Assembly: GCF_001730285.1 (NCBI RefSeq)
Contig: NZ_MIJZ01000015.1
Coordinates: forward strand, 186,001 to 250,000
Length of the DNA stretch: 64,000 nt
Source: Enterococcus ureasiticus
GTDB lineage: Bacteria > Bacillota > Bacilli > Lactobacillales > Enterococcaceae
Direction: 5' to 3'
Shown: in pieces, positions 28,100 to 37,293 of the stretch
Position numbering within the stretch: position 1 is the first letter of the stretch
Layout of the letters: each line of letters opens with the position of its first letter
The notes under the pieces: generated by a model
What the model was told of the DNA's origin: nothing
The model's database searches: none
The model's input: only the letters and a program-made list of their open reading frames with translations
Program-made: the position numbers and the translations under genes

Positions 28100-29092
28100 A
28101 TGAAACAATTGATCAATTCCAGTGGACACATTCGCCAGCAACTATTGGCTGGACTTACTTATACATATAATGACAAGCTAGATTGGCAGACAGGAACAGG
28201 TATCGTTACTAAAAAATTGATTCCGGAAAATAAAGTTGTCCTAATCAGTGGTGGTGGCTGTGGTCACGAACCAGCTCACGTCGGCTATATCGGTGAAAAT
28301 ATGCTAGACTGTGCAGTCATGGGGGCTATTTTTGAGCCACCTACTAGTATCGAAATTCTTCAAGCGATCGAACAAACCTACAATGGACATGGAACCTTAT
28401 TGATTATCAAAAATTTTGAAAAAGACTTAGCCAGTTTTCTAGAAGCTGAACGTCTAGCCAAAGCAAAAGGATTATTGGTCTCACACGTGATCGTGGATGA
28501 TGATTGTTCTATCGAAAGCGGTACGTTTGAGAAAAGACGTCGTGGAGTTGCTGGAACTGTTTTTGTACACAAGATTCTTGGGGCAGCAGCATCTGCTGGT
28601 AATTCTCTAGATGAACTACAAGCATTAGGCGAAGCGTTAATTCCTATGATCAAAACACTAGGTGTCGCATTTTCACCCGCATCTCCCATTGGCCTTGTTC
28701 CGCAACAATATGAACTAGCAGAAGATGAAATGTATTTTGGTATCGGCATTCACGGAGAACCTGGTTATCGCATTGAAACGATGCAATCTTCTGAACGAAT
28801 TGCAATCGAATTGGTCAATAAATTAAAACAACAATACACCAGAAAAGAATTAACAAGGGCTGCTATTTTGGTAAACGGTTTAGGTGGAATTCCCTTACTT
28901 GAACTTAGTATATTCATGAATGATGTTCAACAATTATTGGATATTGAAGATATTGAAGTAGGGTATAAACGAATGGGGAATTTTTTAACTGCTTATAATA
29001 CAAACGGACTTTCTTTGACTTTATTAGCAATCAAAGACCATAAATGGTTGGATTATTTAAGTGTTCCGACTGACGCCTTTGGCTGGAGATAA
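28100..29092 (+). CDS. dhaQ: DhaQ-like DhaK paralogue, co-activator of DhaS
   Basis: A 330-residue DhaK-like protein transcribed divergently from dhaKLM and not accompanied by its own DhaL or DhaM. It keeps LISGGGCGHEPAHVGYIG and the substrate-binding His near position 217 (GIHGEPGYRIE). In L. lactis the equivalent DhaQ binds dihydroxyacetone and works with DhaS to activate the dha operon rather than acting as a kinase. The dhaS-like gene immediately downstream and the matching operator in the divergent promoter support that role here. A -10 candidate TATAAT is at 28060-28065; the ribosome site is AAAAGGAG. Confidence 0.85.
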   Translation: MKQLINSSGHIRQQLLAGLTYTYNDKLDWQTGTGIVTKKLIPENKVVLISGGGCGHEPAHVGYIGENMLDCAVMGAIFEPPTSIEILQAIEQTYNGHGTLLIIKNFEKDLASFLEAERLAKAKGLLVSHVIVDDDCSIESGTFEKRRRGVAGTVFVHKILGAAASAGNSLDELQALGEALIPMIKTLGVAFSPASPIGLVPQQYELAEDEMYFGIGIHGEPGYRIETMQSSERIAIELVNKLKQQYTRKELTRAAILVNGLGGIPLLELSIFMNDVQQLLDIEDIEVGYKRMGNFLTAYNTNGLSLTLLAIKDHKWLDYLSVPTDAFGWR

Positions 29093-29107
29093 GAAGAAAA
29101 TGAAACA

Positions 29108-29164
29108 AAAAGACAATGAACAACAGCGTAACTTCCATGTACACGCCGTTGTTCATTGTCTTTC
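29108..29164. terminator. Terminator between convergent dhaQ and dhaS
   Basis: A 17-bp stem, AAAAGACAATGAACAAC (29108-29124) with GTTGTTCATTGTCTTTC (29148-29164). It overlaps the last codons of dhaS. Confidence 0.75.
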
Positions 29165-29701
29165 TTCAAATCCCATTAAAAAAGCAATTTTCATTTGCTC
29201 AGCAAAACAATGCGAATCAATCTTACAGCCATCAATGATCCATTTTGTCGTTAGTGAGACAAATGCATTCGCATAAAATTCTTCTAAAAATAAGCGATCT
29301 GCTTCGTCAACCCTCTTATCTTTTTGCTTCTTAACAACTAAAACTTGATGAATCAATCCTTTTAAGTGTTGCGTATAATAGTCTTGAAATGAATTTTGCC
29401 CCTCAAAAGTTAAAATCCTTCGATAAAAGATCTGGTTTTCCTCAAAATAGATAAACAGATTCTCTACAATAACCTGCCAACCTTCATAAGCAAGATTGTC
29501 CTCAATCTTTTCAATTGCCTCTTGTTGGAAAATCCAATCCACCAATTCATATTTATCTTGAAAATAATCATAAAATGTTTGCCGTCGCATGTGACTTTCC
29601 TGCATGATTTTTGCAATCGTCACTTTTTCAAAGCCAATTTGTGCAACAAGCTTTTTAAATGTTTTCGCAATTTTCTTTTTCGTGATCAATGATCCTGTCA
29701 T
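29153..29701 (-). CDS. dhaS: TetR-family regulator of the dha operon
   Basis: A 182-residue TetR-type protein. The N-terminal helix-turn-helix spans about residues 8-55 (FEKVTIAKIMQESHMRRQTFYDYF), and the C-terminal domain resembles the DhaS/YcbB type (FYANAFVSLTTKWIIDGCK). In L. lactis DhaS is an unusual TetR member that activates dhaKLM when bound by DhaQ-dihydroxyacetone. Position next to dhaQ and the operator at 27989-28010 support the same function. The gene is convergent with dhaQ. Confidence 0.85.
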   Translation of the reverse strand: MTGSLITKKKIAKTFKKLVAQIGFEKVTIAKIMQESHMRRQTFYDYFQDKYELVDWIFQQEAIEKIEDNLAYEGWQVIVENLFIYFEENQIFYRRILTFEGQNSFQDYYTQHLKGLIHQVLVVKKQKDKRVDEADRLFLEEFYANAFVSLTTKWIIDGCKIDSHCFAEQMKIAFLMGFEERQ

Positions 29702-29784
29702 TTGCCTACACCTTTAATTTCTTTATTGCTTTTATTGTACCAGTTAATCGTCATTTAGAAAATCAATCATTCTATCATCAAATA

Positions 29785-29825
29785 AAAAAACGATAAAGTC
29801 AGGTCATCATGCCCGCTTTATCGTT
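29785..29825 (-). terminator. Terminator of the two-gene ABC operon
   Basis: AACGATAAAG (29789-29798) pairs with CTTTATCGTT (29816-29825); on the minus strand it is followed by seven T, just after the permease stop. Confidence 0.85.
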
Positions 29826-29834
29826 ACATTATAT

Positions 29835-30587
29835 TTATAAATTTTGTTTTTCTAACGTTCTCAATGAAATATAGCCAAAAACGACAATCGAAATAATCGT
29901 TAGGAATAGTTGGAAAATATAACTTCCAGTTGAACTAAAATCAAATGAAAATGCTAAAGTTTGTAAAATTCCAGTTACCATACTGCTAAGAATATTAAAT
30001 CCAATAAACAGTAAAAACGAAAGGTTTTTGCCTTTCATGATAATACAAGCCGTTGCAATCACCATCAGCATATTTAAATAACCAAGCAATCCTGAAAAAA
30101 TAAATTTCCCAAAGCTTAAATCTGTATAATAAAATACTGAATTAAAACCATCCGCAAAATCATTCCAAGCATCTAATTGTATCAAAAATAAAATTGTAGG
30201 AATCAATGCGATCATTAGCATCAATGCAATCGTGCAAATAAAGATTGCACCAATTTTTGCAAAGAATAATTTTCTTCTATTCACACCAGACGCAACCATC
30301 ATTGCCATAACATTGTTCTTATAATCCATAGAAATCATATGGAAAGGATACACATAAGCAAAAATAATATTTCCAAAAAAGACGATTACACCAACAATTG
30401 CGACTGTTCCTATCATCGATGCAGTAGCAGTCGATTCATAATATGAATCCGAAAATGCCGATGCCAGACTTAATGAAAGCAAGGTTAAAACAATATTCAA
30501 AATCCCAATAACTCCAGCCGTAATCAAAAAGCTTTTATCTCGTAAAAATTTAAATAACTCCATTTTAAAAATCAGTTTTCCAGTCAT
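29835..30587 (-). CDS. ABC transporter permease (ABC-2 type)
   Basis: A 250-residue membrane protein with about six hydrophobic helices (for example VIGILNIVLTLLSLSLASAF near the N-terminus and IFQLFLTIISIVVFGYISL at the C-terminus). It begins LIFKMELFKFLRDKSFLIT, typical of ABC-2 permeases. It starts 11 bp after the ATPase stop with a GGAGGGG site and so forms a two-gene exporter. The substrate is not evident; bacteriocin self-protection or lipid and peptide export are possible. Confidence 0.85.
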   Translation of the reverse strand: MTGKLIFKMELFKFLRDKSFLITAGVIGILNIVLTLLSLSLASAFSDSYYESTATASMIGTVAIVGVIVFFGNIIFAYVYPFHMISMDYKNNVMAMMVASGVNRRKLFFAKIGAIFICTIALMLMIALIPTILFLIQLDAWNDFADGFNSVFYYTDLSFGKFIFSGLLGYLNMLMVIATACIIMKGKNLSFLLFIGFNILSSMVTGILQTLAFSFDFSSTGSYIFQLFLTIISIVVFGYISLRTLEKQNL

Positions 30588-30598
30588 TATCGCCCCTC

Positions 30599-31465
30599 CT
30601 AATTCAATTTCTCATCTAAAATTTTTACTTTAGACAACTCTGAAATTTCAATTCTTTCCTCTGTTAAACGTTGTTTGATAAGTACCCAGCGTTCATCAGA
30701 GATATCCAATTTAACGCCGCCTTCATCTTCTACTTGATAATAATAATTGACTTCATCCAAAATTTCGATCAGACGAGCATTATTGGTCGTATCAATACGG
30801 CGAATTTGTTTTTCTTTTTCAGCATTGATGTCGATCGATTCTGAAATTCGACCGCGGTCGATCACATACACGATGTCACATAATGCTTCTAAATCATTTT
30901 GGACATGACTGGAAATCACCAATGTTAATCCTTGTTCTGTCAATTGTTTCAAATATTTTTTAAACCATTTAACCGTGTCGATATCTAAACCACGAAACGG
31001 TTCGTCTAAAATCAAGACTTCTGGTGTATGCATTAAAGCGATCAATAAAATCAATTTTTTCTGCATTCCATAAGAGTATGTTTTTACTTTTTGATCCAAC
31101 ACAGCATATAAATCCAGCTCTCTTGCCAAATCTCTGGCTTTTTCTTCGTCAAAGTTACCACGCAGTCCAGAAAAATACTGGATATTGAACCAACCTGAAC
31201 GATTTGTGTAGACAGACATGCCATCTAAGACAATACCAACATTCAATAATACTTCATTGTGCTGTTTCACAGAAATATCATCGATCAAAATTTCTCCTTG
31301 GTAATTGGCGATGATATTCGTCATACATTTAAATAACGTTGTTTTACCCGCACCATTGTGACCAACCAAACCATACGAAGTGCCTTTTTCAAAATCCAAC
31401 GAAGGAATATTCAAAACTTCAGCACGACCATAGCGCATAACTAGATCCCTTACTTTAATTTCCAT
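30599..31465 (-). CDS. ABC transporter ATP-binding protein
   Basis: A 288-residue ATPase with Walker A GHNGAGKTTLF (about residue 36), the signature region YSYGMQKKLILLIALM (about 126), Walker B VLILDEPFRGLD and the H-loop VISSHVQ. The signature is YSYGM rather than LSGGQ, common in ABC-2 exporters of the CcmA/BcrA type. The last 80 residues form a separate C-terminal domain. It is the upstream partner of the permease at 29835-30587. Confidence 0.9.
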   Translation of the reverse strand: MEIKVRDLVMRYGRAEVLNIPSLDFEKGTSYGLVGHNGAGKTTLFKCMTNIIANYQGEILIDDISVKQHNEVLLNVGIVLDGMSVYTNRSGWFNIQYFSGLRGNFDEEKARDLARELDLYAVLDQKVKTYSYGMQKKLILLIALMHTPEVLILDEPFRGLDIDTVKWFKKYLKQLTEQGLTLVISSHVQNDLEALCDIVYVIDRGRISESIDINAEKEKQIRRIDTTNNARLIEILDEVNYYYQVEDEGGVKLDISDERWVLIKQRLTEERIEISELSKVKILDEKLN

Positions 31466-31951
31466 AGTAAACTCCTTTAATTTTTTTGTTAGCTTTTCTT
31501 TTGATTTAACACTCTAAGTATAAAAAGACTAACAATATTAGTTTATCATGTTTTTTATTGTATATGGGGACAGATTGGAAATAAAAGTTATTTTGCTAGT
31601 GTGGTAATGAATTTAAGTATCATAGTATATAAAAATAGAGAAGGTTCATATTTTCTTCTAAAAAAATGTTACTAAACTGTATCGGTCTTGCATGAATAAT
31701 GTCGATTTAATTCCTAAAATTTCCTTTACCAATTTTAATTAATATACAGATTTAGTTTAATTCAATTATTTATCTTTCAATTCAAAAGTATTATTTCCAA
31801 TTCATTTAGAATAAATATTTTTTTATTTTTCGTTTTTACCAAAAAAATAAAATTAATATCAAATTATCAAGCCTTTTATTTTTTAATTATATATTAATGA
31901 TGCTATATTTAAATTGTAAAAAAAAAAATTCAAGTGAAGGACGTGTTTTTT
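31466..31951. other. 486-bp AT-rich gap before the hydrolase-gad cluster
   Basis: It contains the divergent start regions of the ABC operon (minus) and the hydrolase gene (plus). I see no supported gene, hairpin or clear promoter. The half next to 31952 is made almost wholly of A/T tracts, which could be bent DNA or a binding region for a stress regulator. Confidence 0.5.
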
Positions 31952-33136
31952 ATGTGTACAAGTATTTTTACCGAAACCAAAGATAACAAACATTTACTGG
32001 CTAGAACAATGGATTTTTCATTTACGCTTGATCCCAACGTTTTATATCTTCCAAGAGATTATGAGTGGGTATCTGAAGCTGATAAAGAAAAACATCAGTC
32101 TAAATATGGACTTTTAGGAGCGGGGCGTTTACTCGGAACTTCTTATTTTGTTGCTGATGGCGTTAATGAGCATGGTTTAGCTATCGCAGAATTATACTTA
32201 CCACAAAAAGCAGTTTATCAAAAAGAGCTTGAAGATGACAAAATTAATTTAGCACCTCACGAATTTATCACATGGGCTTTAGGTAAATTCAAATCCATCT
32301 CAGATTTAAAAAAAGAACTTTCTAAAGTTAATCTTTTTGAAGTTCCTGCACCACTTATAGATACCGTTACCCCTTTACACTGGATTTTAACAGATACGAC
32401 TGGAAATTGTATGGTGATTGAGCCAACTGGAAAAATGCTTCATCTTAAAGAAAATCCAGTCGGTGTTATGACAAATACCCCCCTTTTAGAATGGCACATT
32501 GAAAATTTAAGTAATTATTTGAATGTTCGTCCTAAACAATACGATCCTGTCGAATTTGGAACCTACACTTCTCACGCATTTTCTCAAGGAACAGGAACAT
32601 TAGGTTTACCTGGTGGCTATACTCCTCCCGAAAGATTTATTCGGGCAGCTTTCTTCAAAGAAAATATTGATCAACCAGCAATTGAAGTTGAAGCAGTAAC
32701 AAATGCTGTCAAAATTTTAGCAACTGTTCAAATTCCTAAAGGGATTGTTGTTACAACTGACGATAAAGAAGACTATTCTCAATATATTGGCATGATGTGT
32801 AATGAAAGTAAAACCTATTATTACACCGATTACAACAATACGCGTATTTCTCAAGTAACGTTAACTAAAGAATTACTAGAAAGAAAAACACCAAAAGTGT
32901 TTGTGACTAAAAAGGCAGAGGATATCAGTATTCTTAACAAAGAAAATAGATCACCAGAAGAAACAGTTTCTAATATCGAACAAAAAGAGGAAGCTGGAAT
33001 AAATACATTAGATATCCTTCGTCAAGAATTAGCATTGGGCTTAAAAGCAGCAAAAGATGGCAGTTTGGATAATGATGCGCATCAAACAATTGATCAAGCG
33101 ATTGAGCAATTAAAACAATTAAAAAATAATATTTAA
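31952..33136 (+). CDS. Penicillin V acylase/choloylglycine hydrolase family protein with C-terminal extension
   Basis: An N-terminal-nucleophile amide hydrolase of 394 residues. The start at 31952 places the catalytic Cys at position 2 (MCTSIFTETK) and lies behind GAAGGA. Active-site features are LLARTMDFSF (Arg and Asp), GVMTNTPLLEWHIENL (Asn) and PPERFIRAAF (Arg). The usual domain ends near residue 315. An extra tail of about 75 residues, partly helical and rich in Glu/Lys, follows and is absent from the paralogue at 14451. It heads a same-strand group with a GadC-like antiporter, a YhgE/Pip protein and glutamate decarboxylase, so it may act in acid or envelope stress. Substrate unknown. 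Confidence 0.85.
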   Translation: MCTSIFTETKDNKHLLARTMDFSFTLDPNVLYLPRDYEWVSEADKEKHQSKYGLLGAGRLLGTSYFVADGVNEHGLAIAELYLPQKAVYQKELEDDKINLAPHEFITWALGKFKSISDLKKELSKVNLFEVPAPLIDTVTPLHWILTDTTGNCMVIEPTGKMLHLKENPVGVMTNTPLLEWHIENLSNYLNVRPKQYDPVEFGTYTSHAFSQGTGTLGLPGGYTPPERFIRAAFFKENIDQPAIEVEAVTNAVKILATVQIPKGIVVTTDDKEDYSQYIGMMCNESKTYYYTDYNNTRISQVTLTKELLERKTPKVFVTKKAEDISILNKENRSPEETVSNIEQKEEAGINTLDILRQELALGLKAAKDGSLDNDAHQTIDQAIEQLKQLKNNI

Positions 33137-33192
33137 ACTTATCTGACTGTAAGATTCAAATTTTTTCCCCACAATTCTTAATGGGGTAGTCT

Positions 33193-33220
33193 GAATAAGG
33201 CAGTTATAACTGCCTTATTC
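33193..33220. repeat. Perfect 28-bp palindrome
   Basis: GAATAAGGCAGTTA is followed directly by its exact reverse complement, with no T tract after it. It lies between the hydrolase gene and the antiporter gene and could be a stem-loop or an operator. Confidence 0.7.
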
Positions 33221-33235
33221 AACTTAAAACAAACT

Positions 33236-33268
33236 AAAAAGCCGAAAAATTCATTTTTTAGCTTTTTT
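33236..33268 (+). terminator. Terminator-like hairpin before the antiporter gene
   Basis: AAAAAGC (33236-33242) pairs with GCTTTTT (33261-33267), with an inner AAAAAT/ATTTTT stem, and ends in T residues. It suggests the hydrolase gene has its own transcript end. Confidence 0.65.
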
Positions 33269-33383
33269 ATGGCATCCTAGTACCTATTTATGAATGATTA
33301 ACTATAGGAAATAGATTAAAATTTTGTATTTAAAAATAAAAAAATGAAAAATTAAACATATTAAATAAGGGGGGGAATGAGAA

Positions 33384-34817
33384 GTGGATAAAAAGAAAAA
33401 TATTTCCGCATTTGGTTTTTTCGCGATGACAGCTTCGTTGTTTATTACTGTTTATGAATATCCAACTTTCGCAGATTCAGGTAAAACGTTAATTTTTTTC
33501 TTATTAATTTGCGGGGTATTTTGGTTTTTACCTGTTGCGTTAAGCTCAGCTGAACTTGCTACCATAGAAGGATATCAAGAAGGCGGGATTTTTAGTTGGG
33601 TTGGTGAACCGTTAGGTGAAAAATTTGGTTTTGCAGCTATCTTTTTTCAATGGTTTCAAATTACAGTTGGCTTTGTAACGATGATTTACTTTATTATCGG
33701 AACAGTGTCAGATGTTTTGAATATACCCATTTTAAACAATAATGTCGCTGTAAAATTCCTTTTTGTTATTTCAATATTTTGGTTATTAACCGTTCTTCAA
33801 TTTAAAGGAACAAAGATAACCGAACGAGTAGCAAAATATGGCTTTTCTATTGGGATTGTCGTTCCAGTATTGCTCATGCTAGTTTTAGCAATCAAATATA
33901 TTGCCTCTGGAAATCCGATTTCAACAAATTTTACAGATTCCCACTTTTTACCTGATAAAAGTAATATTGCCGCACTCGTTTCATTTGTACTCGCATATAT
34001 GGGGGTTGAAGCGTCTGCTCCACACATTACTGATTTGGATAACCCTAAGAAAAATTATCCTAAGATTATGTTTGCTTTAGTTATTGTTGGCGTTGTTCTC
34101 AGTACAATCGGTGGTAGTGTTGTAGCAATGGTTTTACATGGAAATATTTCAGCTAATACAGGCGTTGTAGATGCACTAAAACAAATGATTTCACCAGGAA
34201 AAGAATCTCCCTTAGTCATTATTTTGGGTTTACTAGTCTCATTTGGTGTTATGGCACAGGTAAGTTCTTGGATTGTCAGTCCCACAGAAGGATTGCAATT
34301 CGTTGCTTCAAAAGGTTTATTACCAAAAAAATATGAAGAAACAAATGAACATGATGTTCCAGTTCCGCTATTAATGATTCAAGGACTCGTTGTAACTGCT
34401 TGGGCGGCTATTTTGACCTTTGGTTCTGGTAGTTCAGGAGGCAATGTTTCATTCCAAACTGCAATTTCATTAACGGTAATCATTTACCTAAGTGCCTATA
34501 TTTTATTTTTCATCGCTTATCTAGTTGTCGTTTTCAAAAAGAAAGAGTTGAAAAGGGATTACCAAATACCCGGCGGTCAAAAAGTTAAAATTTTTGTTGC
34601 CGGTGCGGGTCTATTGGTTTCAATTGCTGCTATTGTCACTGCATTTATAATACCTGATACAATGACCAAGTCAGAAGGTAAAACGTATATAACCACATTA
34701 ATTTTTAGCTACATCATAACTGTCGTTGCTCCTTTTCTATTTTATCAGTTTTATAGCAAGAAAAACAAACTGAAAGGAGTGGTGCATCATGAAGATGGCC
34801 AAACAGGAATGGATTAA
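33384..34817 (+). CDS. gadC: APC-family amino acid permease, probable glutamate:GABA antiporter
   Basis: A 477-residue membrane protein with about 12 helices. The opening FGFFAMTASLFITVYEYPTFA and GYQEGGIFSWVGEPLGEKFG match the GadC/glutamate:GABA antiporter group of APC transporters. The start is GTG at 33384 behind a run of G (33369-33375). Presence of glutamate decarboxylase in the same cluster supports exchange of external glutamate for internal GABA. The end overlaps the next gene by 29 bp. A different amino acid substrate is possible. Confidence 0.8.
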   Translation: MDKKKNISAFGFFAMTASLFITVYEYPTFADSGKTLIFFLLICGVFWFLPVALSSAELATIEGYQEGGIFSWVGEPLGEKFGFAAIFFQWFQITVGFVTMIYFIIGTVSDVLNIPILNNNVAVKFLFVISIFWLLTVLQFKGTKITERVAKYGFSIGIVVPVLLMLVLAIKYIASGNPISTNFTDSHFLPDKSNIAALVSFVLAYMGVEASAPHITDLDNPKKNYPKIMFALVIVGVVLSTIGGSVVAMVLHGNISANTGVVDALKQMISPGKESPLVIILGLLVSFGVMAQVSSWIVSPTEGLQFVASKGLLPKKYEETNEHDVPVPLLMIQGLVVTAWAAILTFGSGSSGGNVSFQTAISLTVIIYLSAYILFFIAYLVVVFKKKELKRDYQIPGGQKVKIFVAGAGLLVSIAAIVTAFIIPDTMTKSEGKTYITTLIFSYIITVVAPFLFYQFYSKKNKLKGVVHHEDGQTGMD

Positions 34818-37215
34818 TTTATTCCGTAATAAAATCTTATTAATCTCAGTCATCGCAATTACATTTATACCGATTTTGTATTCATCTATTTTTGATAAAT
34901 CGGTTTGGGACCCCTATGGTCGGGCGAAAGATTTACCAGTAGCAGTCGTAAATGAAGATAAACCAACAGAATTATTAGGACAAAAAATGAATGTTGGGCA
35001 ACAAGTTGTTGATAATTTAAAAAAGGATCATCAGTTAGATTGGCATTTTGTTTCAAAAGAAGAAGCAGAAAAAGGCATGAAGGATTTAAAATACTACATG
35101 ATTGTTACAATCACTGAAGATTTTTCAAAAAATGCGGCTAGTATCATTAATAAAACGCCAGAAAAAATGGAAATTGTTTATACAACGAATGACTCATTAA
35201 ATTATATCGCCAATGAAATTTCAACAGTAGGTGCTACTGCTCTGGAAACGCAAGTTAGAGAGCAAGTTGTTACAGCTTATGCAACGGCCGTTGTAGAGGC
35301 GGGAGAAAAATTAGTTGGCGCGCTTGGGCAAGCCGCTGATGGTGCAAATCAACTTGCAGGTGGTGGCAGTCAACTTCAAACAGGACTGAAACAATATACT
35401 GATGGCGTCTCTCAAGCAGATGATGGTTCCAATCAGTTAGCCGATGGGACTGGTCAATTAGCGAATAGTATCGGGCCGTTAGCTTCAGGAGTATCACAAC
35501 TAGATTCTGGTGCGAATCAACTAAGTTCTGCTTTAAATCAAGCAAATAGTGCTTTAGCTCCAGTCCAAAATAATATTACAGGTATTGATGCTGGTCTAAC
35601 TCAATTAGCTGCTGGTACTCAGGATTTAGCTAATGCTTTGACCACATTCGAAAATAATTTAGATCCTAATGTAAAAGTCATTCTAGATAATGATTTACAA
35701 AATATTCGTAATGAAATCAACTCAATTATTACAAATAAAGATAAGCTATTAGGAATTTCCGGTGAAGCAACAGCTGTAGCGGATCAAGCAACTGTGGCAA
35801 GTAATAGTCTAAGTGGTGCCAATTTGGAGATTCAAAAAATACAAACAGATATTGATTCTTATGTCGCTGGATTACTTGCAAACACAACGATTCCAGAGGA
35901 TGAAAAAGCCAATATCGTAAGTTCGATCACCAATAAGGTTGATACAATTTTAAATGAACAGATAGCATCCGCAACAGCACAAATCAACACTTCTTTAGTA
36001 ACAGTTGAATCCGAACTAGCTACTTTAAGTGCTAGAGCTGCAGAGTTATCCGCTTCGGCAAACGATGTTAGCAATATAACAAATGCTATGGCAGCTTCTG
36101 CACAACAATTATCTGCTTCTGAAGCAAGTATCCAAGCTGGCGTTAATACGTTTGATTCATTATTAAATCAAGTGCCAGGTTCATCAAATGCCGTAGGATT
36201 AACGAATGGTTTATATGCCATCAGCTCTGATTTAAATCTTGTGGCTACTAAGTTACCTACTGCTTTAACTGGAATAAATCAATTAACAACAGGAAGTGAA
36301 CAACTATCTTCTGGTTTAGATCAATTGCAAAGCCAAATTCCAACACTTTCAAGTGGGGTAAATCAATTAAATACAGGTGCAGATCAACTGCAAGCAGGAT
36401 TAGCAGAATTAAATGAAAATTCACCTGAATTAATGAGTGGTATTGGTCAGTTAGAAGGTGGCGCAAAAGAATTAGCCTCCGCTTTAGATGAAGGTGTTAA
36501 TGAAAGTTCAACTCTAAAAATTACAAAGAAAAATATTGATCAATTCGCTGCACCTACTTCGTTGAAAAATGATGAATATAGTAAAGTAGCAAACTACGGT
36601 GAAGCGTTAGCTCCTTATATTATGTCACTTGCGCTATTTGTCGGCTCTATGTTGTTTAATTTTATCTATCCAATTAGAAAAATTTCTATAGCAGGACAAT
36701 CAAGTGGAGCATGGTGGTTGAGTAAAGTCAGCCTAGGTTTTGGTGTTTCAAGTATGATGGCAGTCATTCAAGCAAGTGTAATGTTATTGATTGGATTACA
36801 CGTTGATAATGTTTTCCAATTTTTCTTAACAGCATTTGTTAGTGCTTGGTCATATATGGCTATTACAATGTTCTTAGCGATGACCTTCGACAACCCAGGA
36901 CGATTCGTGGCGATGATTCTCTTAGTGTTACAACTAGGCGGTGCAGGTGGAACATTCCCAATTCAATTACAAGCACCATTCTTTAGTATGATCCATCCGT
37001 ATCTTCCGATGTCTTATTCCGTTTATGCATTCAGAGAAGCTATCTCTGGCGGGATTGGAGCTCCATTATTTACAAAGAGCATCTTAATCCTAGCCGTATT
37101 AATGATTGTTTTTGTCGCACTATTACGCTATTCAATGCATATACTACAAAAGAAACACCTGCAAAATGTTTCTGAATTGAATGATAATCAAAAGTTACAA
37201 GGTCTAGAAAATTAA
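34789..37215 (+). CDS. YhgE/Pip domain membrane protein
   Basis: An 808-residue protein of the YhgE/Pip (phage infection protein-like) family, related to ABC-2/MmpL-like export components. It has one N-terminal helix (about 10-30: LLISVIAITFIPILYSS) and an external N-terminal domain. A long, low-complexity region (about 185-590) follows, dominated by repeats of the type QLxxGxxQLxxG, plausibly a coiled rod. A C-terminal bundle of about five helices completes it (SLALFVGSMLFNFIYPI onward). The ATG follows AAAGGAG inside the 3' end of the antiporter gene, indicating coupled translation. Why it is in a gad cluster is unclear. Confidence 0.85.
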   Translation: MKMAKQEWINLFRNKILLISVIAITFIPILYSSIFDKSVWDPYGRAKDLPVAVVNEDKPTELLGQKMNVGQQVVDNLKKDHQLDWHFVSKEEAEKGMKDLKYYMIVTITEDFSKNAASIINKTPEKMEIVYTTNDSLNYIANEISTVGATALETQVREQVVTAYATAVVEAGEKLVGALGQAADGANQLAGGGSQLQTGLKQYTDGVSQADDGSNQLADGTGQLANSIGPLASGVSQLDSGANQLSSALNQANSALAPVQNNITGIDAGLTQLAAGTQDLANALTTFENNLDPNVKVILDNDLQNIRNEINSIITNKDKLLGISGEATAVADQATVASNSLSGANLEIQKIQTDIDSYVAGLLANTTIPEDEKANIVSSITNKVDTILNEQIASATAQINTSLVTVESELATLSARAAELSASANDVSNITNAMAASAQQLSASEASIQAGVNTFDSLLNQVPGSSNAVGLTNGLYAISSDLNLVATKLPTALTGINQLTTGSEQLSSGLDQLQSQIPTLSSGVNQLNTGADQLQAGLAELNENSPELMSGIGQLEGGAKELASALDEGVNESSTLKITKKNIDQFAAPTSLKNDEYSKVANYGEALAPYIMSLALFVGSMLFNFIYPIRKISIAGQSSGAWWLSKVSLGFGVSSMMAVIQASVMLLIGLHVDNVFQFFLTAFVSAWSYMAITMFLAMTFDNPGRFVAMILLVLQLGGAGGTFPIQLQAPFFSMIHPYLPMSYSVYAFREAISGGIGAPLFTKSILILAVLMIVFVALLRYSMHILQKKHLQNVSELNDNQKLQGLEN

Positions 37216-37293
37216 ATGTATTGAAATCTAAAAAGTAACTAGTTTGTACTGTACAAAGTTTATAAAAATAAACAGAGAATAGGATGAATTATT

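Noticed and set aside
35270-36466. Minus-strand frames opposite the YhgE/Pip gene
   Set aside because: Products rich in Leu/His/Gln come from the antisense of QLxxG repeats; no ribosome sites.
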